Below, in pieces: positions 33,503 through 40,578 of a stretch of 40,578 nt of DNA (the stretch's first letter is position 1; every line of letters begins with the position of its first letter). This DNA comes from an uncultured Flammeovirgaceae bacterium. Lineage in GTDB: Bacteria; Bacteroidota; Bacteroidia; Cytophagales; MED-G16. The stretch is taken from the NCBI GenBank assembly GCA_913052485.1, contig CAJXDN010000011.1, positions 1 through 40,578 of the forward strand, written 5' to 3'. The position numbers and the translations under genes are program-made. Below the pieces are notes generated by a model, which was given only the letters and a program-made list of their open reading frames with translations, did not search any database and was not told the DNA's origin.

Positions 33503-33522
33503 TTAAATTTTGACAAATTTAA
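33503..33522. repeat. Perfect inverted repeat in the moxR-like leader
   Basis: Arms TTAAATTT and AAATTTAA (8 bp) flank TGAC, 2 nt before the ATG at 33500. The distal part also reads TAAATTTG on the minus strand (33514-33521), a -7-box match, so a promoter would lie inside the repeat with a very short leader. Confidence 0.45.
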
Positions 33523-33564
33523 CTATTTAATAATCTTTTGAATAGCCAAATACATGCTAAAATT

Positions 33565-33584
33565 TGTTAAAATTACTTTTAACA
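33565..33584. repeat. Perfect inverted repeat abutting the ArsC-like start codon
   Basis: Arms TGTTAAAA and TTTTAACA (8 bp) flank TTAC. The last base is the A of the ATG at 33584. The layout (8-4-8) is the same as the repeat on the other side of this divergent gap at 33503-33522. Confidence 0.45.
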
Positions 33585-34150
33585 TGGATCCTGTTTTTAA
33601 TAAATTTTTCTCTAGAATAGATAGCTTCAACCCGAATCAAAAAAGGAAAAAAAGGTTAGAAAATATAGCTTCAGTTGTTAATGAAAATTTAAATAAGACA
33701 AGATCAATTGTTTTTTTATGTACTCATAATTCGAGAAGAAGTCAACTATGTGAAGTTTGGGGAAAGGTTTTTGCTAAAATTTATAGAAAGAAAATAAATA
33801 TAAGTTCAGCTGGGACATTTAAAACTGAAGTTCATAACCAAGTATATGAGTCTATAATTAAATGTGGTCTAGTAGTTAACGATAAGAAAGAAATTTTTTT
33901 TGATAAAAAAAAGTTTAAACTGAATTCAAAAACTATAGATAGTATCACAATGAAAAATTTCATAGCGGTTATGACCTGTTCTGATGCAGAAAAATCGTGC
34001 CCACACGATCCAAGATCTATAAGAAATATAAAGATGTTTTTTGATGATCCTAAAATATATGATGAAACAAATAAGGTGTCTAGAGAATATCTGAAGACAA
34101 CTACTTACATAGCAGAGGAACTAAACTATATATTTAAAAATATTAATTAA
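33584..34150 (+). CDS. Thioredoxin-type arsenate reductase / low-molecular-weight phosphatase-like protein
   Basis: About 188 residues. The phosphate-binding loop is C46-THNSR-R52-S in FLCTHNSRRSQLCEVW, the form seen in Bacteroidota ArsC/LMW-PTP-like proteins. VMTCSDAEKSCPHDP supplies two more Cys (C132, C139) spaced by seven, as Cys82 and Cys89 of S. aureus ArsC. MFFDDPK holds the Asp-Pro general-acid loop. This redox triad favours arsenate reductase over a plain tyrosine phosphatase. An ATG at 33554 would add ten residues; 33584 fits homologue N-termini better. No arsR, arsB or acr3 gene is nearby, so the true substrate is uncertain. Its end overlaps the DUF4199 gene by 8 nt. Confidence 0.82.
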   Translation: MDPVFNKFFSRIDSFNPNQKRKKRLENIASVVNENLNKTRSIVFLCTHNSRRSQLCEVWGKVFAKIYRKKINISSAGTFKTEVHNQVYESIIKCGLVVNDKKEIFFDKKKFKLNSKTIDSITMKNFIAVMTCSDAEKSCPHDPRSIRNIKMFFDDPKIYDETNKVSREYLKTTTYIAEELNYIFKNIN

Positions 34151-34697
34151 TTCTATCAGATACAGGCTCGTTTTTCTTTACGAAAATAGAAGTAATTGCC
34201 GCAACAATAAAAATAAATAATAGACCCCACGGGGTCGCTTTTATTATCCCCATTGGGGAAGTGTTTTCATCAATTGACTTTTCAATCTCAGGTATTGAGG
34301 CATCAATTGTCTCCTGAGGAGCACCCCAGTTCTCCATCATAGATATCGTATTTTCGACGGTAAGCTGTTTAATTAATTCAGGTAAAGTTGGGTCAATAAC
34401 ATTGTATAATAAAATATTGAAAGATGCACCAACGATATAGGAAACTGTTAAAACTAGAAATGTAAATTTTAATGCGTTTTTGTAGGACATAAATCCGCCA
34501 ATTGTATTTCTAAAGCTGACACCAATGTATATTGTTAACCCAATGCTAATAGCTAATGATATAAGACCATACCACCACTCAACCAACGTCTCAACATTCA
34601 CAACATAAGTCACCATTAAAATTAGAATTGAAACTCCCGCAACAATAAGCCCGCCTTTTAAAACTTCTTCGTTGTAATTAATATTATTTGCATCCAT
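34143..34697 (-). CDS. DUF4199 membrane protein
   Basis: About 184 residues with four predicted helices: GGLIVAGVSILILMVTYVV, WYGLISLAISIGLTIYIGVSF, ALKFTFLVLTVSYIVGASFNILLY and GLLFIFIVAAITSIFV. A periplasmic or cytoplasmic loop with LPELIKQLTVENTISMMENWGAP precedes the last. This layout, with FRNTIGGFMSYKNALK between helices 2 and 3, is that of DUF4199, common in Bacteroidota and without assigned function. The frame is open to 34808, but the ATG at 34697 starts the family-like sequence and avoids overlap with the divergent DUF3050 gene. Confidence 0.82.
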   Translation of the reverse strand: MDANNINYNEEVLKGGLIVAGVSILILMVTYVVNVETLVEWWYGLISLAISIGLTIYIGVSFRNTIGGFMSYKNALKFTFLVLTVSYIVGASFNILLYNVIDPTLPELIKQLTVENTISMMENWGAPQETIDASIPEIEKSIDENTSPMGIIKATPWGLLFIFIVAAITSIFVKKNEPVSDRIN

Positions 34698-34748
34698 ATT
34701 TGCTTTTTTTTTAAACAATATAGTTGAATAAACGTAAGAAAAAAAGAC

Positions 34749-35528
34749 ATGAAAATACAAAGTATAGTTGAACATATTGAAACATCCCAAACTGAACTTG
34801 TTGATCATAACATTTACTCCAAAATATTAACTGTTGATGATTTAAGGGTGTTCATGCAAAATCATATATATGCAGTGTGGGATTTTATGTCTCTACTAAA
34901 AGGACTTCAGGTGAATCTAACCTGTGTAAAAAATCCATGGGTCCCATCAGAGAATACTCAGGCAGCAAGATTTATCAACGAAATAGTTCTTGAGGAGGAA
35001 ACTGATGAAATTAGAGGGGGGAAAGTAGTTAGCCATTTTGAACTATATAAAGCCGCTATGGAACAAGTAGGAGCTGACACCTCTGGTATCAATGAGTTTG
35101 TTAAAAAAGTAAAAGACTCAGATAATTACAGAGATTGTATAAATAGATATAATTTAAATGATAACATCAAAGAGTTTTTAAATTTTACATTTGATGTTAT
35201 TGAGACAAATGAAATTCATAAGATTGCTGCAGCATTCACTTTCGGTAGAGAAAACGTAATTCCAGATATGTTCATAGAGATTGTTAAAGGGCTAAATGAA
35301 AATAACAGTAACATAGCAAGTGAATTCGTATATTATCTGGAGAGACATATTGAGTTAGATGGTGATGATCACGGTCCCATCGCATTAAAAATGATAGAGA
35401 ATTTATGTGGAAACGATCAAAAAAAATGGGAAGAGGTAAAAAATATTTCAAAAAAATCAATAGAAATGAGAATTAAGCTTTGGAGTCATATAACCTCTGA
35501 AATAGAAAATGAAAATAGAAATAATTAA
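34749..35528 (+). CDS. DUF3050 protein, heme-oxygenase-like fold, candidate non-heme iron enzyme
   Basis: A 259-residue, all-helical protein of the DUF3050 family. FMQNHIYAVWDFMSLLKGLQ (H39), FINEIVLEEETDE (E78-E83), SHFELYKAAM (H96), ETNEIHKIAAAFTFGRE (E152-E168) and LERHIELDGDDHGPIAL (H200, D204, H208) are the conserved stretches. Their His/Glu/Asp spacing resembles heme-oxygenase-like di-iron proteins, where ligands come from several helices. A metal-dependent oxidase or oxygenase is therefore plausible, but no reaction is known to me for this family. The last 20 nt overlap the pirin gene, so the two are likely expressed together. Confidence 0.82.
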   Translation: MKIQSIVEHIETSQTELVDHNIYSKILTVDDLRVFMQNHIYAVWDFMSLLKGLQVNLTCVKNPWVPSENTQAARFINEIVLEEETDEIRGGKVVSHFELYKAAMEQVGADTSGINEFVKKVKDSDNYRDCINRYNLNDNIKEFLNFTFDVIETNEIHKIAAAFTFGRENVIPDMFIEIVKGLNENNSNIASEFVYYLERHIELDGDDHGPIALKMIENLCGNDQKKWEEVKNISKKSIEMRIKLWSHITSEIENENRNN

Positions 35529-36267
35529 AAAAGAACATCAGGCAGATGGACACTTTAATGGTGGTGAAATCTTAGAAAAAAAGCCAATCGGATTCCCACA
35601 AGATGGCGGAAAGACTAAACCTTACTCCAATATATTTTATTGGGCACATGCTTGGACTCCTGGTTCAAAAAGTACAATTGGTCTTCATCCCCACCAGGGA
35701 TTTGAAATATGCAGCTTTATTTTAGAAGGTTCAATAAATCATTTTGATACAAAACAGGAAAAATGGATTTCTTTAAAGAAAGGGGACGTACAGATAATAA
35801 GAGCTGGAAGCGGAATCTCACATGCTGAGGAACTTAACGATAAATCCGAAATATTTCAGATATGGTTTGATCCTAATATTCAACTATCAATAAATGAAGA
35901 GGCATCATATGATGACTATAAATCTGATGAATTCTCGGTAACTGAGAGAGAAGGAATCAAAGAAAAAAAAATTGCTGGAGAAGGGTCTCCTATGAAGATT
36001 TTCTCAGAGGGAATTGAAATTAATTCTTATGATGTATCCATCGGCAGTGAACTGAATTTAGAACTTGAGGAGGATTATGTATATTCTCTCTTTATCTTAG
36101 AAGGAACTACCAAAATTGAAGGTCAGTTGGTTAAGAAAGGAGATTTTGTGAAGGTTTCTAATTATAAGTCTTTGTGCGTGATCGCAGAATCAAAAACAAA
36201 AATATTTAATATTAAAAGTCCACTAAGACCTAGCTATTCTACGTACATTGAAAGATTTATGAACTAG
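35509..36267 (+). CDS. Pirin-family bicupin protein
   Basis: A 252-residue protein with two cupin halves. The N-terminal half has the pirin iron site: HPHQGFEI gives the first two His, and SGISHAEE gives the third His and a Glu (the H-x-H...H-x-E pattern). Also typical are HAWTPGSKSTIGLHPHQGFE and GDVQIIRAGSGISHAE. Pirins bind Fe and some act as quercetin 2,3-dioxygenases, while others are redox-sensing co-regulators. The ATG lies inside the end of the DUF3050 gene (20-nt overlap). The gene ends 1 nt before the opposite-strand small gene. Confidence 0.92.
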   Translation: MKIEIIKKEHQADGHFNGGEILEKKPIGFPQDGGKTKPYSNIFYWAHAWTPGSKSTIGLHPHQGFEICSFILEGSINHFDTKQEKWISLKKGDVQIIRAGSGISHAEELNDKSEIFQIWFDPNIQLSINEEASYDDYKSDEFSVTEREGIKEKKIAGEGSPMKIFSEGIEINSYDVSIGSELNLELEEDYVYSLFILEGTTKIEGQLVKKGDFVKVSNYKSLCVIAESKTKIFNIKSPLRPSYSTYIERFMN

Positions 36268-36268
36268 C

Positions 36269-36538
36269 CTACTTCCCGTCTTCTATCTTCTTCCTTCTAG
36301 CCATTTCTTCGACCTCTTTATCTATCTCATCTACTTGCTTAAAAATGATTCTTAATTTACCTTCAAACTCTATTAACTTTTTTCTACTCCTATCATCTAA
36401 ATCGTCTGACTTATATAATTTCATTAAGTTATCTGCAGCTTTTGTAAGCTTCTCTTTACTCGAGTCGACATAATCATCAAAAACCTTAAAAATATCTTTG
36501 TCGTCAGCGTCATTAAATTGAAAACCTATTTTATTCAT
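36269..36538 (-). CDS. Small helical hypothetical protein
   Basis: An 89-residue, highly charged protein with no signal peptide. Sequence such as DDYVDSSKEKLTKAADNLMKLY and RIIFKQVDEIDKEVEEMARRKK suggests two long helices or a coiled coil. I do not recognise the family. Coding is supported by the tight fit between the pirin stop (1 nt away) and the divergent peptidase promoter region, and by balanced codon use. An 8-bp-arm inverted repeat starts 5 nt upstream of its ATG. Confidence 0.65.
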   Translation of the reverse strand: MNKIGFQFNDADDKDIFKVFDDYVDSSKEKLTKAADNLMKLYKSDDLDDRSRKKLIEFEGKLRIIFKQVDEIDKEVEEMARRKKIEDGK

Positions 36539-36543
36539 TTTAT

Positions 36544-36567
36544 TAAATTGTAATTAATAACAATTTA
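36544..36567. repeat. Perfect inverted repeat in the divergent gap, next to the small gene
   Basis: Arms TAAATTGT and ACAATTTA (8 bp) flank an 8-nt A/T loop, 5 nt from the ATG at 36538. It is a candidate operator shared by the divergent pair. Confidence 0.45.
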
Positions 36568-36578
36568 TTATAATTTTT

Positions 36579-36592
36579 ATTTTTTAAAAAAT
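36579..36592. repeat. Perfect 14-bp palindrome upstream of the S9 peptidase
   Basis: ATTTTTTAAAAAAT is self-complementary and lies 12 nt before the peptidase ATG. Being T6A6 with an extra A/T pair, it may simply be a bent A-tract promoter element. Confidence 0.4.
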
Positions 36593-36604
36593 TAAAACTA
36601 TAAG

Positions 36605-38818
36605 ATGCATCAACATATAAAATTCTTCTTTATTATATTTTTTCTAACACATAATTTATTTGGGAGAGTTCTGCCAAGTGATATAATATGGAATGAGAAT
36701 GAGACGGGATATTACACAATCAAAGACAATAATATTATTTTGGTGAGTACAAAAGGAAAGGCGGATAAGACTATTCTACCATCATCTAAGATAAATAACA
36801 TAAACATAGAGTCTTTTACTTTCTCTAAATCGAAAAACAAAATACTTCTTTTCACTAAATCAGTAAAAGTATGGAGGTACAATACTAGGGGTGACTACTG
36901 GGTCTACGACTTTAAGAAAGACAATATCCAAAAATTAGGTAGGAATATGTCAGGCTCAAGTTTAATGTTTGCTAAATTTTCACCCAATGAAAATTTTGTC
37001 GCATATGTCTCAAAAGAAGAAAATGAGAATGAAGTGAGAAATAGTAGCACCAGCGCAAATATATTTCTAGAAAACCTTGAATCCAGAGCAATTAAAAAAC
37101 TAACGAGTTCAAACGGGACAAAAAAACTAATAAATGGGACCTTTGACTGGGTGTATGAGGAAGAGTTTAGCTGTAGAGATGGCTTTATTTTTAACGAGGA
37201 CGGATCAAAGATTGCGTTCTGGCAAATTGATGCAAATCAAGTTAGAGATTTTTATATGATAAATAATACAGACTCAATTTATTCATATAAAATACCTGTT
37301 GAGTACCCTAAAGTTGGTGAAGATCTAAGTCCTGCGAGAATAGGAGTTATTAGTTTAATTGATGAACAAACTACATGGATGAAAATTCCTGGTGAGGCAA
37401 ACAAGTTTTACTTGCCGAGGATGACATGGGTTCCACAAAAAAATAGCTTAATGATTCAGCAGTTAAATAGAAAACAGAACCACAGTAAAATTTATATTGG
37501 AGATGCTAGTAGTGGAGAAGTTGAGCTCCTCACCGAAGAGAGGGATGAAGCATGGGTGGACTTGAGAAGTTCTTGGCCATACCAGGTTCAGGCAGGGTGG
37601 AAATTCATTAATGAAGGGAAAGAGTTCCTATATACAACCGAAAAAGATGGGTGGTCTCATATTTACAGGTTTAATATAAACAAGAAGACAGAGTACTTAG
37701 TGACAAATGGAGAATATGATGTCATAAAACCACTTGCATATGATGAAAAAAATGATGATGTATATTTTATTGCATCTCCTGAAGATCCAACTGAAAGATA
37801 TCTATATAAAACTTCGATAAAAGGTGACGGTGATCTGATAAGAGTGACTCCAAGAATTTTGGAAGGTTCTCATAATTATCAGATAAGTACTAAATCTAAG
37901 TATGCCTTTCACTCATTTTCCAACTATTTCACAAAACCAATGCAGGCGGTTGTCTCCTTGCCTGAACATGAGTTCATAAATAAAGATCAGGATATGGTCA
38001 GAAGATATGACCCAAAGATGAAAAAAAACCATCCTCTTGAATTTTTCGAGATAACTACTGTTGATAACGTTACGATGGAAGGGTGGATAGTTAAACCAAA
38101 AAACTTTGATAAGGAAAAAAAATATCCTGTCTTATTTTATTTCTATAGCGAGCCAGCAGGACAGACTGGAGTGAACAGATATGGTGCCGGTGCGAACGGA
38201 CTTTATGATGGAGACCTTGGTGAAGATGGATACGTCTATGTCACTTTTGACGGAAGAGGAACTCCGTCACCCAAAGGCAGAGCTTGGAGAAAAGCAATAT
38301 ATAGAAATATCGGGAGGATAAATGTAAGAGATATGGCTATGGGCGCAAAAGCTGTCTTTAATAAATATGAATTTATAGATACATCAAGAGTAGCCGTGCA
38401 TGGCTGGAGTGGAGGAGGGACTGCAACATTAAATTGTCTTTTCCAATACCCGGAAATTTTTCATACTGGGATCGCAGTAGCTGCAGTAGCGAATCAACTA
38501 ACATATGACAACATTTATCAGGAGAGATACATGGGTGACCCCAAAGAAAGCTATCAAGACTATGTTGATGGATCTCCTATAAAGTATGCAAAAAACTTCA
38601 AAGGTAATTTGTTATACATTCACGGGACTGGTGATGACAATGTCCACTACCAAAACGCAGAAATGTTAGCCAATGAACTCATAAAACACAAGAAAGTATT
38701 TTATATGTTATCATATCCTAATCGATCGCACGGAATTAGAGAAGATGGGGCATATCCCCACGTAAGGTTAATGTTTACTGACTTTCTTAGAAAGAATTGT
38801 CCTCCTGGAGGTAGGTAA
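36605..38818 (+). CDS. Dipeptidyl peptidase IV-type S9B serine peptidase
   Basis: A 737-residue exported enzyme. The signal peptide is ~1-20 (FFFIIFFLTHNLFG). An eight-bladed propeller (~25-480) holds DWVYEEEF with Glu185-Glu187, the Glu pair that grips the substrate N-terminus in DPP IV. The alpha/beta-hydrolase part has FYSEPAGQTG (oxyanion Tyr region), S602 in GWSGGG, D677 in GTGDDNVHYQ and H709 in NRSHGIRED. All catalytic residues are present, so cleavage of X-Pro or X-Ala dipeptides in the periplasm is expected. GWSGGG replaces the GWSYGG of mammalian DPP IV, a variant common in bacteria. No T9SS C-terminal sorting domain is present. Confidence 0.93.
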   Translation: MHQHIKFFFIIFFLTHNLFGRVLPSDIIWNENETGYYTIKDNNIILVSTKGKADKTILPSSKINNINIESFTFSKSKNKILLFTKSVKVWRYNTRGDYWVYDFKKDNIQKLGRNMSGSSLMFAKFSPNENFVAYVSKEENENEVRNSSTSANIFLENLESRAIKKLTSSNGTKKLINGTFDWVYEEEFSCRDGFIFNEDGSKIAFWQIDANQVRDFYMINNTDSIYSYKIPVEYPKVGEDLSPARIGVISLIDEQTTWMKIPGEANKFYLPRMTWVPQKNSLMIQQLNRKQNHSKIYIGDASSGEVELLTEERDEAWVDLRSSWPYQVQAGWKFINEGKEFLYTTEKDGWSHIYRFNINKKTEYLVTNGEYDVIKPLAYDEKNDDVYFIASPEDPTERYLYKTSIKGDGDLIRVTPRILEGSHNYQISTKSKYAFHSFSNYFTKPMQAVVSLPEHEFINKDQDMVRRYDPKMKKNHPLEFFEITTVDNVTMEGWIVKPKNFDKEKKYPVLFYFYSEPAGQTGVNRYGAGANGLYDGDLGEDGYVYVTFDGRGTPSPKGRAWRKAIYRNIGRINVRDMAMGAKAVFNKYEFIDTSRVAVHGWSGGGTATLNCLFQYPEIFHTGIAVAAVANQLTYDNIYQERYMGDPKESYQDYVDGSPIKYAKNFKGNLLYIHGTGDDNVHYQNAEMLANELIKHKKVFYMLSYPNRSHGIREDGAYPHVRLMFTDFLRKNCPPGGR

Positions 38819-39865
38819 TCAGAGGGTCGACATATCAATTACAAACCTGTACCTAACGTCTTTGTTGATTGTTCTATCGAAAGCTTCATTAATTTTCGAT
38901 ATAGGTATTACTTCAACTTCGGGGTAAATACTTTTTTCATGACAATAATTTATCATTTCCTGGGTTTCTGCAATACTTCCAATTGCCGATCCGACTATCC
39001 CTTTTCTTTTATCTATGAGAGAAAAACTTGATATCTGGAGGGGCTCCATTGGCAGACCTACTAACATGATTAAACCATCAGTTTTAAGGAATGAAAAAAC
39101 CTTCCCCATATCTCTGTTTGCTGAGACTGTATCTAATATATAATCACATGAGTTCATATGTTCCCTTACATCACCAGGTTTATTAATATTGACAAAATGA
39201 TTTGCCCCCATATCGAAAGCCTCTTCTTTTTTTGAGTCAGAAGTACTAAAGACTACAACATCGGCACCAAAGGAAACGGCAAACTTTAGGCCCATGTGAC
39301 CTAGACCACCTAAACCGGCAATACCAACCTTGTGCGATTTATTAATTTTAAAATGCCGAAGTGGAGAGTAAGTTGTAATGCCTGCACAGAGAAGGGGAGC
39401 AGCTTTAGCCATGTCCATTTCAGATGGTATATTAATAACATAATTTTCTTTAACTACAATACTTTTAGAGTAACCACCATATGTGATATTTTTAGTGCCA
39501 TACTCATATGAGTTGTATGTCAAAATAATACCCTCTTCACAGTAATTATCCTTTCCAGAATTACAATTATTACACCTTTCGCAGGCATCTACATATACCC
39601 CAACCCCAACAAAATCTCCAACCTTAAATTTTTTAACACCTGAGCCGACTTCTTTAACCTTCCCAATTATTTCATGTCCAGGAACCATTGGATATATTGA
39701 TGAGTTATTCCACTCATTCCTTGCCATATGTATGTCGGAATGACACACCCCACAAAATAATATATCAATATTGACATCATCTTTATTTATTTCCCTCCTA
39801 TCAATATCATAGAGGTCTAATGGCTTATCAGACTGAAGCGCGGCGTATGACTTAACTTTTACCAT
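38819..39865 (-). CDS. Zinc-dependent NAD(P) alcohol dehydrogenase (YahK/CAD-like)
   Basis: A 348-residue MDR-family enzyme. Catalytic zinc ligands are C38 and H64 (FCGVCHSDIH, VPGHE) with the third Cys in LLCAGITTYSPL. Structural zinc is held by C95, C98, C101 and C109. The nucleotide-binding turn is GLGGLGHMG. ATYSPL and GxGSxxG-like SAIGSIAE regions match the cinnamyl-alcohol-dehydrogenase/YahK group, which usually reduces a wide range of aldehydes with NADPH. Its ATG lies within the end of tdk (14-nt overlap), so the two are co-transcribed. Its stop abuts the S9 peptidase stop with no spacer. Confidence 0.94.
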   Translation of the reverse strand: MVKVKSYAALQSDKPLDLYDIDRREINKDDVNIDILFCGVCHSDIHMARNEWNNSSIYPMVPGHEIIGKVKEVGSGVKKFKVGDFVGVGVYVDACERCNNCNSGKDNYCEEGIILTYNSYEYGTKNITYGGYSKSIVVKENYVINIPSEMDMAKAAPLLCAGITTYSPLRHFKINKSHKVGIAGLGGLGHMGLKFAVSFGADVVVFSTSDSKKEEAFDMGANHFVNINKPGDVREHMNSCDYILDTVSANRDMGKVFSFLKTDGLIMLVGLPMEPLQISSFSLIDKRKGIVGSAIGSIAETQEMINYCHEKSIYPEVEVIPISKINEAFDRTINKDVRYRFVIDMSTL

Positions 39866-40445
39866 TAGATTTTTTTTTCATTTTTATGAATTCTTTTCTA
39901 CTCAAGGCCTCGTATTTTCTAGTATCCCCCAAGAGAATAAGTTCATCACTCTTAGCAATCCGATGAGTGTAGGAGGCCATCTTTCCTGACCTTGTACATA
40001 TCGCATGCACCTTTGTTACGTACTCGGCAATTGCTAATAGGTGAGGCATAGGACCAAAGGGCTTACCCATATAATCCATATCTAATCCTGCTACTATCAC
40101 TCTCTTACCCGAGTCAGCTAATTTGTTACAAACCTCAACGATAGATTCATCAAAAAATTGAGCTTCATCAATTCCAATTATGTCAAACTTTTCGGCGATC
40201 TCAAGAATTTTTGATGGAGAATTTATGGGTTTAGATTTTATAGAGTTATTATCGTGAGAGGTGACCTTTTTTTTACTGTACCTCACGTCTTGCTTCGGTT
40301 TAAAAATTTTTATTTTTTGTTTTGCAAGCTTAGCTCTTCTAACCCTTCTTAAGAGTTCCTCGGTCTTACCAGAGAACATCGAGCCACATATAACCTCAAT
40401 CCAGCCTATATTATTTGCCTGGTTTACAGATCTCTCTAGAAACAT
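39852..40445 (-). CDS. tdk: Thymidine kinase (type II)
   Basis: A 197-residue enzyme of the dNTP salvage pathway. The P-loop is GSMFSGKT (residues 21-28). IIGIDEAQFFDE carries the catalytic D93-E94 region, RVIVAGLDMDYMGKPFGP follows, and the lasso region is AICTRSGKMASYTHRI with a final YEALSRKEF. The zinc-site Cys residues of the classical type II enzymes are not retained (CTRSG in place of CxxC, no second Cys pair); as far as I recall Bacteroidota homologues share this. The N-terminus MFLERSVNQANNIGWIEVICG supports the ATG at 40445. Confidence 0.96.
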   Translation of the reverse strand: MFLERSVNQANNIGWIEVICGSMFSGKTEELLRRVRRAKLAKQKIKIFKPKQDVRYSKKKVTSHDNNSIKSKPINSPSKILEIAEKFDIIGIDEAQFFDESIVEVCNKLADSGKRVIVAGLDMDYMGKPFGPMPHLLAIAEYVTKVHAICTRSGKMASYTHRIAKSDELILLGDTRKYEALSRKEFIKMKKKSNGKS

Positions 40446-40457
40446 TATACAATCAGT

Positions 40458-40578
40458 TACTTGATGAAATCAAATACCCAGTTCCCGTCCTTTATACCAC
40501 CTGACACGGTGAAGGAGGTCCTCAGTGTTGATTCTGTTACCGATATACTCATGACAACCCCGTCATTTCTTTGGAGTT
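40458..40578 (-). CDS. Possible 3' end of an unidentified minus-strand gene
   Basis: Reading the minus strand from the window edge, one frame stays open for about 39 codons and ends in TAA at 40458-40460, 12 nt before the tdk ATG. The peptide ends SGGIKDGNWVFDFIK and alternates polar and hydrophobic residues like a beta-rich domain end. The family is not recognised. The opposite strand is also open from an ATG at 40465 to the edge, so the strand is not certain. The stretch is clearly more G/C-rich than its surroundings. Confidence 0.4.

Noticed and set aside
34698-34808. A longer DUF4199 protein starting at 34808
   Set aside because: It would overlap the divergent DUF3050 gene by 60 nt and adds a segment unlike the family; the ATG at 34697 is preferred.
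1-40578. tRNA, rRNA, CRISPR arrays, insertion sequences, prophage or integrase genes
   Set aside because: None is seen; nearly every base is assigned to protein genes and the gaps are too short or lack the required repeats or structure.

Overview
The window reads as a stretch of chromosome from a member of the Bacteroidota, most likely a flavobacterium-like marine lineage with a compact genome. The evidence is a full set of type IX secretion (T9SS) core genes (porP, gldK, gldL, gldM, gldN, plus a porW/sprE-like lipoprotein), the Bacteroidota-style split ATP synthase operon (atpB-E-F-H-A-G without atpD and atpC) headed by a bactofilin, a Bacteroidota-type OadA, very low G+C, few Shine-Dalgarno sequences, and several TAnnTTTG-like -7 boxes. 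No rRNA, tRNA, CRISPR array, insertion sequence or phage gene is visible. No gap between genes exceeds about 145 bases.

Layout, left to right. 1-1780 is a CPA2-type cation:proton antiporter cut by the window edge. 1830-2360 is a LOG-family protein. 2362-5606 (minus) is a sodium-pumping biotin decarboxylase operon, oadG-oadA-oadB. 5696-6853 is a YghO-like GNAT-fold protein. 6854-13398 (minus) is a probable ten-gene operon: LytM/M23 peptidase, bactofilin, AtpZ, AtpI-like protein, then ATP synthase a, c, b, delta, alpha and gamma. 13472-20037 (plus) is porW, a class A penicillin-binding protein and uvrC. 20018-27037 (minus) is DUF4271, hemD, porP, gldK, gldL, gldM, gldN. 27017-28135 is hemW. 28125-31855 (minus) is a TIGR01777 epimerase and uvrA. 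31895-34697 holds an exported hypothetical protein, a MoxR ATPase, a thioredoxin-type arsenate reductase/phosphatase-like protein and a DUF4199 membrane protein. 34749-36267 is an overlapping DUF3050-pirin pair. 36269-36538 is a small coiled-coil-like protein. 36605-38818 is a dipeptidyl peptidase IV-type S9 peptidase. 38819-40445 (minus) is thymidine kinase and a zinc alcohol dehydrogenase. The last 120 bases probably hold the 3' end of another minus-strand gene.

How the genes may work together: OadGAB would export Na+ using decarboxylation energy, the neighbouring antiporter could exchange Na+ or K+ for H+, and the c subunit lacks recognisable Na+ ligands, so the ATP synthase is predicted to use H+. 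PorP-GldKLMN and PorW supply the motor, ring and link of the T9SS. The PBP and the M23/bactofilin pair concern peptidoglycan synthesis and remodelling.

No wholly new system is obvious, because most genes belong to known families. The least explained signals are: (i) a set of perfect inverted repeats lying within about 0-12 nt of start codons at several transcription-unit heads; (ii) the consistent absence of intergenic space at all eight convergent gene ends; (iii) an overlapping DUF3050/pirin gene pair that may be an uncharacterised non-heme-iron oxidation module; and (iv) substitutions at functionally important positions in GldL and AtpB.
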